Shown here in pieces: positions 1-5,938 of a stretch of DNA of 6,073 bases. Within the stretch, counting starts at the first letter, position 1. Each line of letters opens with the position of its first letter. A program made the position numbers and the translations under genes. The notes below the pieces were generated by a model. It searched no databases, had not been told where the DNA came from, and saw nothing but the letters and a program-made list of their open reading frames with translations. Origin of the DNA: Bacillota bacterium (GTDB lineage Bacteria > Bacillota > Clostridia > Lachnospirales > Lachnospiraceae). Where the stretch lies: positions 1 to 6,073 of the forward strand of contig JAEWHU010000197.1 of assembly GCA_023387635.1 (NCBI GenBank), in the 5' to 3' direction.

Positions 1-6
1 AGGAGG
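1..6 (+). promoter_or_regulatory. Ribosome binding site of tig
   Basis: AGGAGG at the very first bases of the window, 9 nt before the ATG at 16. It supports the tig start. Any promoter of the tig-clpP unit lies upstream of the window and cannot be seen. Confidence 0.9.
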
Positions 7-15
7 AAATTTTAA

Positions 16-1302
16 ATGAGTTTACAAGTTGAAAAACTAGAAAAAAACATGGTGAAACTTACCATTGAAACTAGTGCAGAGGAATTTGAAGCAGCATTAG
101 AAAAAGCATACTTAAAAAATAGAGGAAAAATTAATTTACAAGGTTTTAGAAAAGGTAAAGCACCTCGTGCTATGATTGAAAAAATGTACGGTGCAAGTAT
201 ATTTTATGAAGATGCAGCAAATCTAATTATGCCAGAAGCTTATGAAAAAGCTGCCCTTGAAAGCGGATTAGATATCGTATCTAGACCAGAAATCGACGTA
301 GTTCAAGTAGAAAAAGGTAAGCCTTTTATCTTCACTGCTGAAGTTGCTGTTAAACCTGAAGTTACTTTAGGTGATTATAAAGGTCTTGAAGTAGAAAAAA
401 CTGAAGTAGAAGTAACTGAAGAAGAAATTATTGCAGAATTAGATAAAGTTAGAGAACAAAATTCTAGAACAATCGCTGTTACTGATAGAGCTGTAGTTGA
501 TGGAGATACAACAACTATCGATTTTGAAGGATTTGTTGATGGTGTTCCATTTGAAGGTGGAAAAGGAACGGATTATTCTTTAACAATAGGTTCACATTCT
601 TTTATTGATACATTTGAAGAACAATTAGTTGGAAAAAATATTGGTGAAGAAGTAGAAGTTAATGTAACTTTCCCAGAGGAATACCATGCAAAAGAATTAG
701 CAGGTAAGCCAGCATTATTTAAAGTTACTGTAAAAGATATTAAATCAAAAGAATTACCTGAACTTGATGATGATTTTGCAAAAGATGTATCAGAATTTGA
801 TACATTAGATGAATATAAAGCTGATATTAAGTCAACAATTCTTGAAAGAAAAACAAAAGAAGCAGTTCGAGTGAAAGAAGATAAATTAGTTGATAAAGTA
901 ATTGAAAATGCAACTATGGAAATTCCAGAAGCTATGATTGATACTCAAGTAAGACAAATGGCAGATGAATTTGCACAAAGATTACAAATGCAAGGTTTAT
1001 CAGTGGAGCAATACTTCCAATTCACTGGTATGGATGGAAATAAGATGATTGAGCAAATGAAGCCTCAAGCTGTAAAACGTATTCAAAGTAGATTAGTATT
1101 AGAGGCTATTGTAAAAGCTGAAAATATTACAGTATCTGATGAAGCATTTGATAAAGAAGTTGAACAAATGGCTACAAGTTACAAAATGGAAGTAGAAAAA
1201 TTAAAAGAATTAATTAGTGAGAAAGAAAAAGAACAAATTGTGATGGATATAGCTGTTCAAAAAGCAGTAGACTTTATTGTTGAGACAGCTGTTGAAGCGT
1301 AG
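16..1302 (+). CDS. tig: Trigger factor, ribosome-associated chaperone and peptidyl-prolyl isomerase
   Basis: Trigger factor binds the ribosome near the polypeptide exit and shields emerging chains in the cytoplasm; its middle domain is an FKBP-type prolyl isomerase. The 428-residue product has the usual full family length and three-part layout. The N-terminal ribosome-binding domain (about 1-115) carries the signature GFRKGKAP at 43-50, with F44-R45-K46 in the ribosome-docking loop. The FKBP-like domain spans about 150-245 (DGDTTTIDFEGFVDG, then the EGGKGTDYSLTIGS stretch). The helical, charged C-terminal chaperone domain fills about 247-428. The start is supported by AGGAGG 9 nt upstream, and the stop is TAG. 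clpP starts 20 nt downstream, so the two genes very likely share a transcript. No residue is obviously missing and there is no sign of frameshift. Identification is near certain from sequence alone. Confidence 0.98.
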   Translation: MSLQVEKLEKNMVKLTIETSAEEFEAALEKAYLKNRGKINLQGFRKGKAPRAMIEKMYGASIFYEDAANLIMPEAYEKAALESGLDIVSRPEIDVVQVEKGKPFIFTAEVAVKPEVTLGDYKGLEVEKTEVEVTEEEIIAELDKVREQNSRTIAVTDRAVVDGDTTTIDFEGFVDGVPFEGGKGTDYSLTIGSHSFIDTFEEQLVGKNIGEEVEVNVTFPEEYHAKELAGKPALFKVTVKDIKSKELPELDDDFAKDVSEFDTLDEYKADIKSTILERKTKEAVRVKEDKLVDKVIENATMEIPEAMIDTQVRQMADEFAQRLQMQGLSVEQYFQFTGMDGNKMIEQMKPQAVKRIQSRLVLEAIVKAENITVSDEAFDKEVEQMATSYKMEVEKLKELISEKEKEQIVMDIAVQKAVDFIVETAVEA

Positions 1303-1308
1303 TACAGT

Positions 1309-1316
1309 AAAGGAGG
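1309..1316 (+). promoter_or_regulatory. Ribosome binding site of clpP
   Basis: AAAGGAGG lies within the 20-nt tig-clpP spacer, 6 nt before the ATG at 1323. It is close to the full anti-Shine-Dalgarno complement, so strong independent translation of clpP is expected. The spacer leaves no room for a separate promoter or terminator. Confidence 0.9.
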
Positions 1317-1322
1317 ATTACT

Positions 1323-1904
1323 ATGAGTTTAGTACCTTATGTCATAGAACAAACAAGTAGAGGAGAAAGATCTTACGATATCTATTCTAGACTTTTAAAA
1401 GATAGAATCATTTTCCTTGGAGAAGAAGTAACTGATGTTTCTGCTAGTGTAATTGTTGCTCAATTATTATTCTTAGAATCAGAAGATCCTGGTAAAGATA
1501 TTAATCTATACATTAATAGTCCTGGTGGTTCTGTAACAGCTGGTATGGCTATCTATGATACAATGAATTACATCAAATGTGATGTATCAACAACTTGTAT
1601 TGGTATGGCAGCTAGTATGGGTGCATTCCTTTTAGCAGGTGGAGCAAAAGGTAAGAGATTTGCCCTTCCTAATGCAGAAGTAATGATTCACCAACCATCC
1701 GGTGGAGCAAAAGGTCAAGCTACAGACATTAAAATAGTAGCTGAGAATATATTAAAGACAAGAACTAAATTAAATAAAATTCTTGCACAGAATACAGGTA
1801 AGCCTCTTGATATAATCGAAATTGATACAGAAAGAGATTATTACATGAGTGCTGAAGAAGCGAAAGCTTATGGTATAATTGACAGTATAGTTAGCAATAG
1901 ATAA
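1323..1904 (+). CDS. clpP: ATP-dependent Clp protease proteolytic subunit ClpP
   Basis: ClpP is the serine peptidase of the Clp system. In the family it forms two stacked heptamer rings and degrades chains delivered by an AAA+ unfoldase such as ClpX. The 193-residue product has the complete catalytic triad: Ser98 in GMAASMGA, His123 in MIHQP and Asp172 in ERDYY. The oxyanion-loop motif SPGG is at 66-69. The N-terminus SLVPYVIEQT matches the axial-loop region of mature ClpP proteins and there is little or no propeptide. The C-terminus ends soon after the SAEEAKAYGIIDSIV helix, giving a shorter tail than in Bacillus-type ClpP. The gene is 20 nt behind tig and one gene ahead of its partner clpX. 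A perfect hairpin starts 7 nt after its TAA stop. No CtsR operator or CIRCE element is visible in the short upstream spacer; control would have to act upstream of tig. Confidence 0.98.
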   Translation: MSLVPYVIEQTSRGERSYDIYSRLLKDRIIFLGEEVTDVSASVIVAQLLFLESEDPGKDINLYINSPGGSVTAGMAIYDTMNYIKCDVSTTCIGMAASMGAFLLAGGAKGKRFALPNAEVMIHQPSGGAKGQATDIKIVAENILKTRTKLNKILAQNTGKPLDIIEIDTERDYYMSAEEAKAYGIIDSIVSNR

Positions 1905-1910
1905 ATATAT

Positions 1911-1947
1911 TATAACCTTATACCTGCCTAGCAGGTATAAGGTTATA
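1911..1947 (+). terminator. Strong 3'-end hairpin after clpP, without a U-tract
   Basis: A perfect 17-bp inverted repeat (arms 1911-1927 and 1931-1947, loop CTA) starts 7 nt after the clpP stop. It is not followed by a run of T (the next bases are AACAAGTGG), so it is not a canonical intrinsic terminator. It may stabilise the 3' end of the tig-clpP mRNA, be a processing site, or terminate weakly. The stem is self-complementary, so DNA alone does not fix the strand. The + call rests on its position behind clpP. Confidence 0.55.
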
Positions 1948-1957
1948 AACAAGTGGA

Positions 1958-1985
1958 TTGTGAATATCCCCTTTGACATTATAAA
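1958..1985 (+). promoter_or_regulatory. Candidate sigma-A promoter for clpX
   Basis: TTGTGA (1958-1963), a 16-nt spacer and TATAAA (1980-1985) give a plausible -35/-10 pair matching 4/6 and 5/6 of the consensus. A perfect TTGACA also sits at 1973-1978, but the best -10 for it (TAATAA at 1994-1999) is only 15 nt away. Either would start a transcript at about 1990-2007, giving clpX a leader of more than 100 nt. The 217-nt gap and the hairpin after clpP make a separate clpX promoter reasonable, but the call is by eye. Confidence 0.35.
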
Positions 1986-2026
1986 GCTTTACTTAATAAG
2001 TAAAGCTTTATAACTTATTAAGTAAA
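1981..2026 (+). repeat. Overlapping inverted repeats forming two exclusive hairpins
   Basis: Arms 1981-1995 and 1997-2011 are perfect 15-bp complements around one central base. A second pairing joins 1988-2001 to 2013-2026 over 14 perfect base pairs with an 11-nt loop. The segment 1997-2001 belongs to the right arm of the first and the left arm of the second, so both cannot form together. In RNA this could be an alternative-structure switch. In DNA the first palindrome overlaps the candidate -10 and could be an operator. All arms are AT-rich, containing AAGCTTT and ACTTAATAAGT. Confidence 0.6.
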
Positions 2027-2101
2027 TTAGTTTATAGGTATTTGCGAAACATAAAAGTTCGTACAAAAAAAGAGTTTCGCCATTACCTATAGGATAACTA
2101 A
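2027..2101 (+). promoter_or_regulatory. Long imperfect leader hairpin upstream of clpX
   Basis: TTAGTTTATAGGTA (2027-2040) pairs with TACCTATA (2084-2091) and AACTAA (2096-2101), leaving a 4-nt bulge GGAT. After a 3x3 internal loop, GCGAAAC (2044-2050) pairs with GTTTCGC (2074-2080). The apical loop of 23 nt contains an A-run (2064-2071). The structure begins at the base after the upstream hairpin ends and finishes 4 nt before the clpX Shine-Dalgarno sequence, so it lies in the clpX 5' leader. It resembles no riboswitch class I recognise. A cis-regulatory role is inferred from position and structure only. Confidence 0.5.
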
Positions 2102-2105
2102 TAAG

Positions 2106-2112
2106 AAAGGAG
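2106..2112 (+). promoter_or_regulatory. Ribosome binding site of clpX, serving two ATGs
   Basis: AAAGGAG is followed 5 nt later by an ATG at 2118 and 9 nt later by the ATG at 2122. Only the second opens the clpX frame (MANRTDDRK). The first gives a 4-codon ORF ending at 2132. Both spacings are workable, so the two starts may compete. Confidence 0.85.
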
Positions 2113-2121
2113 ACTAGATGA

Positions 2122-3417
2122 ATGGCAAATAGAACTGATGATAGAAAACAACTTAGATGTTCCTTTTGTAATAAAAACCAAGATCAAGTTAGAAAGTTAA
2201 TTGCAGGGCCTAGTAATGTTTATATTTGCGATGAATGCGTGGAAATCTGTGCAGAACTTGTAGAAGAAGAGTTAGATGATGTAATTTCTAGTTCTGATAT
2301 AAATTTATTAAAACCAGTAGAAATTAAAAACTTTCTAGATCAGTACGTTATCGGACAAGAAGATGCTAAAAAAATTCTTTCTGTATCTGTTTATAATCAT
2401 TATAAGCGAGTACTTTCAGGTAAAGATCTTGATGTTGAACTTCAAAAAAGTAATATTCTAATGGTTGGTCCTACAGGTTCTGGTAAAACATTTCTTGCGC
2501 AGACTCTAGCAAAGCTTATCAATGTACCATTTGCAATTGCAGATGCAACCGCTTTAACAGAAGCTGGTTATGTTGGTGAAGATGTTGAAAATATATTACT
2601 TAAATTAATCCAGGCAGCAGACTTTGATATAGAAAGAGCAGAACATGGTATTATTTATATTGACGAAATAGATAAAATAACTAGAAAGTCAGAAAATACC
2701 TCAATTACTCGTGATGTATCTGGAGAAGGTGTTCAACAAGCGCTTCTTAAGATATTAGAGGGTACAACTGCTTCTGTTCCACCACAAGGTGGAAGAAAAC
2801 ATCCTCATCAAGAATTTATTCAAATTGATACAACCAATATATTGTTTATATGTGGTGGTGCTTTTGATGGTTTAGAGAAAATAGTTGAAGCTAGAATTGG
2901 TAAAAAATCCATAGGATTTAACGCTCAAATAGAGGAAAAAGAGAAAAGAAATATTGGTGAATTATTCAGACAGGCACTACCTCAGGATTTTGTTAAGTTT
3001 GGTTTGATTCCTGAATTTGTTGGCCGTGTACCAGTTTGTGCCGCTCTTGATTTACTAGATGAGCAAGCATTGGTAAGAATTCTTACAGAACCAAGAAATG
3101 CAATTGTAAAGCAATATAAAAAGCTATTTGAATTAGATGGTGTTGAACTTGAATTTGATGATGATGCAATCAGGGAGATCGCTAAGCGTTCTGTTGAAAG
3201 AAAAACAGGTGCTAGAGGGTTACGAGCAATAATGGAATCTGTTATGATGGATGCTATGTATAAGGTGCCTTCTGATGCGAGCATTTTAAAATGTATTATT
3301 ACAAAAGAGTCAGCGGAGGGTAAAGAGGCACCTACATTAATATGCTCAGAAGATAATCAACCAAGAAAACAAGTGGCAAAGCGAATTACTAAAAAGAATA
3401 GTAACGAGATTGCGTAA
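2122..3417 (+). CDS. clpX: ATP-dependent Clp protease ATP-binding subunit ClpX
   Basis: ClpX is a hexameric AAA+ unfoldase that recognises tagged or adaptor-delivered proteins and threads them into ClpP. The 431-residue product begins with the ClpX-type zinc-binding domain, cysteines 13, 16, 36 and 39. The AAA+ core has Walker A GPTGSGKT (116-123), pore-1 loop GYVG (149-152), Walker B ending in D181-E182, and the RKH loop (225-227). The arginine finger is R302 in EFVGR and the sensor-2 arginine is R365 in TGARGLR. The ClpP-docking tripeptide IGF is at 264-266, consistent with pairing to the neighbouring ClpP. The C-terminal tail after about 395 is lysine/arginine-rich and low in conservation signals. 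The start at 2122 is chosen because the ATG 4 nt upstream is out of frame and stops at once. The preceding gap suggests separate or modulated expression from tig-clpP, and a terminator follows. Confidence 0.98.
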   Translation: MANRTDDRKQLRCSFCNKNQDQVRKLIAGPSNVYICDECVEICAELVEEELDDVISSSDINLLKPVEIKNFLDQYVIGQEDAKKILSVSVYNHYKRVLSGKDLDVELQKSNILMVGPTGSGKTFLAQTLAKLINVPFAIADATALTEAGYVGEDVENILLKLIQAADFDIERAEHGIIYIDEIDKITRKSENTSITRDVSGEGVQQALLKILEGTTASVPPQGGRKHPHQEFIQIDTTNILFICGGAFDGLEKIVEARIGKKSIGFNAQIEEKEKRNIGELFRQALPQDFVKFGLIPEFVGRVPVCAALDLLDEQALVRILTEPRNAIVKQYKKLFELDGVELEFDDDAIREIAKRSVERKTGARGLRAIMESVMMDAMYKVPSDASILKCIITKESAEGKEAPTLICSEDNQPRKQVAKRITKKNSNEIA

Positions 3418-3429
3418 TTAGATATACAA

Positions 3430-3523
3430 GGGACTGTCTTAGAATACCTTTATAGTTTCACATTACTTCATAGCATATTAGGAGTTGGTGTAATATTTAG
3501 GAGATTTAGGGCAGTCTTTTTTT
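3430..3523 (+). terminator. Intrinsic terminator after clpX with a long loop
   Basis: GACTGTCTTAGA (3432-3443) pairs with TTTAGGGCAGTC (3505-3516) over 12 positions including three G-U pairs; GG at 3430-3431 can add G-U pairs to the first T residues. A run of seven T (3517-3523) follows directly, as in a rho-independent terminator. The loop of about 61 nt (3444-3504) is far longer than usual. The T-tract is on one side only, so it acts for + strand transcripts. It would separate clpX from lon, at least partly. Confidence 0.75.
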
Positions 3524-3568
3524 GTAACTAAGTTAATTATCTAAATTTAGTGAAATAAACTAAATAAT

Positions 3569-3573
3569 GGAGG
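3569..3573 (+). promoter_or_regulatory. Ribosome binding site that sets the lon start at 3579
   Basis: GGAGG lies 5 nt before the ATG at 3579. It overlaps the first codons of the longer reading from the ATG at 3567, which itself has no purine-rich site upstream (the preceding bases are AATAAACTAAATA). Translation should therefore begin at 3579. Confidence 0.85.
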
Positions 3574-3578
3574 TAAGA

Positions 3579-5897
3579 ATGAGTAAATATAATAGGATAG
3601 TTCCTGTTGTTGCGTTACGTGGAATGGCAGTACTTCCTGGAATGCTAATCCATTTTGATGTAAATCGTACTATTTCAATTGGAGCAATTGAAAGTGCTAT
3701 GGAAAATGACCAACAAGTGTTATTAGTGGCACAAAAAGATGCTGAAATAGAAAACCCTGAGAAAGAAGATTTATATACTACTGGAACAATAGCGTTAATT
3801 AAGCAAATGATTAAGTTGCCTGGAAATGTGCTTAGGGTTTTAGTATCAGGTGTGGAGAGAGCTAGATTAGAAAATATTTTAGAAGAAAAGCCTTATTTAA
3901 TAGGTGAAGTTTCTACTAATATAAATGATAGTGATAGTGAATTAACAGAGGCACATAAAAAAGCCCTATTAAAAGGAATAAAGGATATACTAGAGGTGTA
4001 TTCCATTGAAAATCCTAAGATAGGGAAGGAAGTAATGAAACAATTACTTAAGACCACAAAGTTAGAGCAATTAGTTGATCAAATAGGAATTAACATACCT
4101 CTTGAATTAGAAGAAAAACAAAGCATCATAGAAGCTATGGATATTGCTGATAGATGTGAAAAGATTATGGTTATTCTAACTAATGAGATTGACATCCTTA
4201 GAATTAAAAAAGAATTTCAATCAAAAGTAAAAGAAAAAGTAGATAAAAATCAAAAAGATTACATCTTAAGAGAACAATTGAAAGTAATTAGAGACGAACT
4301 TGGTGAAACTAATACACTAACTGAGGCTGAACAGTATCAAGAAGCTACAAGTGCATTGATAGCAAAGGATGAAGTAAAAGAAAAGATTTCTAAAGAAATT
4401 GAACGCTTTAAAAATTTATCAGGTAACTCTTCAGAAAGTGCTGTACTTAGAGGATATATTGAAACTTTACTTAGCCTTCCTTGGGATAAAACAAGTACAG
4501 ATAGCAAAGATTTAATAAAGGCTGAAAAAATACTGGATGAAGAACATTATGGATTATTTAAAGTGAAAGAAAGAATATTAGAGTTCTTAGCAGTTCGTGC
4601 ATTAACGGATAAAGGTACTAGTCCTATTATATGCTTAGTGGGTCCTCCGGGTACTGGTAAAACCTCAATAGCAAGATCGGTGGCCAAAGCTTTAAATAAA
4701 GAGTATGTTAGAATAAGCCTTGGTGGTGTTCGTGATGAAGCTGAGATAAGAGGGCATAGAAGGACGTATGTTGGAGCTTTACCTGGTCGAATTACTAGTG
4801 GTCTTAAAAGTGCTAAAGTTAAAAATCCACTTATGTTATTAGATGAAATAGACAAAGTAAGTAGTGATTATAAAGGAGATACTTCCGCAGCTCTTTTAGA
4901 AGTACTTGATAGTGAACAAAATAGTAAATTTGTTGATCATTATATTGAAATTCCAGTGGATTTATCAGAAGTTTTATTTATAGCTACTGCTAATTCTCTA
5001 CAAACCATACCTAGACCTTTACTTGATCGTATGGAAATAATTGAAGTTACTAGTTATACAGAAAACGAAAAAATGCATATTGGTAAAAAGCATCTTATTC
5101 CTAAAGTAATGAAGAAGAATGGTATTAAGTCCAAAGAATTAACCATATCTGATAAAGCTCTTCATAAAATGATAACTGGCTATACAAAAGAAGCAGGTGT
5201 ACGTAATCTTGAGAGAAAAATAGGAGAGATATGTAGAAAGGCTGCTAGAGAACTTGTAACCAACGAAAAGGAAAAAGTACGTATTAATGAGAAAAATATA
5301 GAAAAATATTTAGGTAATCCTAAATATTCTTATAAAAAGGCTAATGAAAAAGATGAGATTGGTATTGTAAGAGGACTGGCATGGACAAGCGTTGGTGGAG
5401 ATACTTTACAAATTGAAGTAAATGTAATGCCAGGTAAAGGAAAGTTTGAACTAACTGGGCAACTAGGAGATGTAATGAAAGAATCGGCTAAAGCTGGTAT
5501 TAGCTATATTAGATCAATTAGTAGTAAGTATGAGATAGCTTTTGATTATTTTGATAAACATGACATCCATATTCATATTCCAGATGGTGCGGTACCAAAA
5601 GATGGACCTTCTGCGGGTATCACTATGGCTACAGCCATGCTTTCTGCAATCATTGGCAAAAAAATACGTCATGATGTAGCAATGACTGGGGAGATTACAC
5701 TAAGGGGAAGAGTATTACCTATCGGTGGATTAAAGGAAAAAATATTAGCTGCAAAAACAGCAAATATTACCACTGTCTTAGTGCCATCTTTGAATAAGAA
5801 AGATGTTGAAGAAATATCGGAAGAAATATTAGACGGTGTAACAGTAACCTTTGTGGAAACAATGGAAGATGTTATAGCACATGCCATGGTAAATTAA
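3579..5897 (+). CDS. lon: ATP-dependent protease Lon (LonA type)
   Basis: Lon is a cytoplasmic homo-oligomeric AAA+ serine protease that degrades misfolded and selected regulatory proteins. From ATG 3579 the product has 772 residues, normal for bacterial LonA. The N-terminal substrate-binding domain covers about 1-200 (IVPVVALRGMAVLPGM near the start), followed by a charged helical linker (about 205-290). The AAA+ module has Walker A GPPGTGKT (355-362), Walker B LMLLDEIDK with D422-E423, sensor-1 N472, arginine finger R484 and sensor-2 R542. The protease domain carries the Ser-Lys dyad: S678 in PKDGPSAG and K721 in GGLKEK. There is no membrane segment, so this is LonA rather than LonB. An in-frame ATG at 3567 would add four residues (MEVR), but GGAGG at 3569-3573 favours 3579. 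A terminator precedes the gene and no convincing promoter, CtsR box or CIRCE element was found in the short region between. engB follows after 41 nt. Confidence 0.97.
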   Translation: MSKYNRIVPVVALRGMAVLPGMLIHFDVNRTISIGAIESAMENDQQVLLVAQKDAEIENPEKEDLYTTGTIALIKQMIKLPGNVLRVLVSGVERARLENILEEKPYLIGEVSTNINDSDSELTEAHKKALLKGIKDILEVYSIENPKIGKEVMKQLLKTTKLEQLVDQIGINIPLELEEKQSIIEAMDIADRCEKIMVILTNEIDILRIKKEFQSKVKEKVDKNQKDYILREQLKVIRDELGETNTLTEAEQYQEATSALIAKDEVKEKISKEIERFKNLSGNSSESAVLRGYIETLLSLPWDKTSTDSKDLIKAEKILDEEHYGLFKVKERILEFLAVRALTDKGTSPIICLVGPPGTGKTSIARSVAKALNKEYVRISLGGVRDEAEIRGHRRTYVGALPGRITSGLKSAKVKNPLMLLDEIDKVSSDYKGDTSAALLEVLDSEQNSKFVDHYIEIPVDLSEVLFIATANSLQTIPRPLLDRMEIIEVTSYTENEKMHIGKKHLIPKVMKKNGIKSKELTISDKALHKMITGYTKEAGVRNLERKIGEICRKAARELVTNEKEKVRINEKNIEKYLGNPKYSYKKANEKDEIGIVRGLAWTSVGGDTLQIEVNVMPGKGKFELTGQLGDVMKESAKAGISYIRSISSKYEIAFDYFDKHDIHIHIPDGAVPKDGPSAGITMATAMLSAIIGKKIRHDVAMTGEITLRGRVLPIGGLKEKILAAKTANITTVLVPSLNKKDVEEISEEILDGVTVTFVETMEDVIAHAMVN

Positions 5898-5908
5898 TTA
5901 TATGGTAT

Positions 5909-5925
5909 TACCTGAATGGCAGGTA
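5909..5925 (+). repeat. Small hairpin in the lon-engB spacer
   Basis: TACCTG (5909-5914) and CAGGTA (5920-5925) form a 6-bp stem with a 5-nt loop. There is no T-tract, and the engB Shine-Dalgarno begins at the next base, so this is more likely an intercistronic structure than a terminator. It matches the core of the hairpin after clpP (1921-1937) at 14 of 17 positions. Confidence 0.45.
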
Positions 5926-5932
5926 GAAGGAG
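5926..5932 (+). promoter_or_regulatory. Ribosome binding site of engB
   Basis: GAAGGAG lies 6 nt before the ATG at 5939 and directly after the small hairpin. It supports the engB start. No promoter is evident in the 41-nt spacer, so co-transcription with lon is likely. Confidence 0.85.
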
Positions 5933-5938
5933 TTTTAT

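Noticed and set aside
1770..1979. Minus-strand ORF of 69 codons over the end of clpP
   Set aside because: It is antisense to the conserved clpP end, has no recognisable domain, runs through the palindromic hairpin, and looks like chance coding in AT-rich DNA.
1971..1980. CtsR-like half site (TGTCAAA on the minus strand) before clpX
   Set aside because: CtsR operators need two tandem RGTCAAA heptads 3 nt apart; the neighbouring positions on both sides do not match, so only a single imperfect heptad is present.
1905..2121. CIRCE (HrcA) heat-shock element
   Set aside because: No TTAGCACTC-N9-GAGTGCTAA sequence or close variant is seen in this gap or before lon; the inverted repeats here are different sequences.
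2982..3284. Minus-strand ORF of 100 codons inside clpX
   Set aside because: Its serine-rich composition is typical of the antisense frame of a conserved gene; it lies wholly inside intact clpX.
3567..3578. Four-residue N-terminal extension of Lon (MEVR)
   Set aside because: There is no ribosome binding site before ATG 3567, and the real site lies within the extension.
4547..4855. Minus-strand ORF of 102 codons inside lon
   Set aside because: It is antisense to the Lon Walker A/B region, which is under strong coding constraint on the + strand; no independent support.
5669..5887. Minus-strand ORF of 72 codons inside the 3' end of lon
   Set aside because: Shadow of the Lon protease domain, with no family resemblance.
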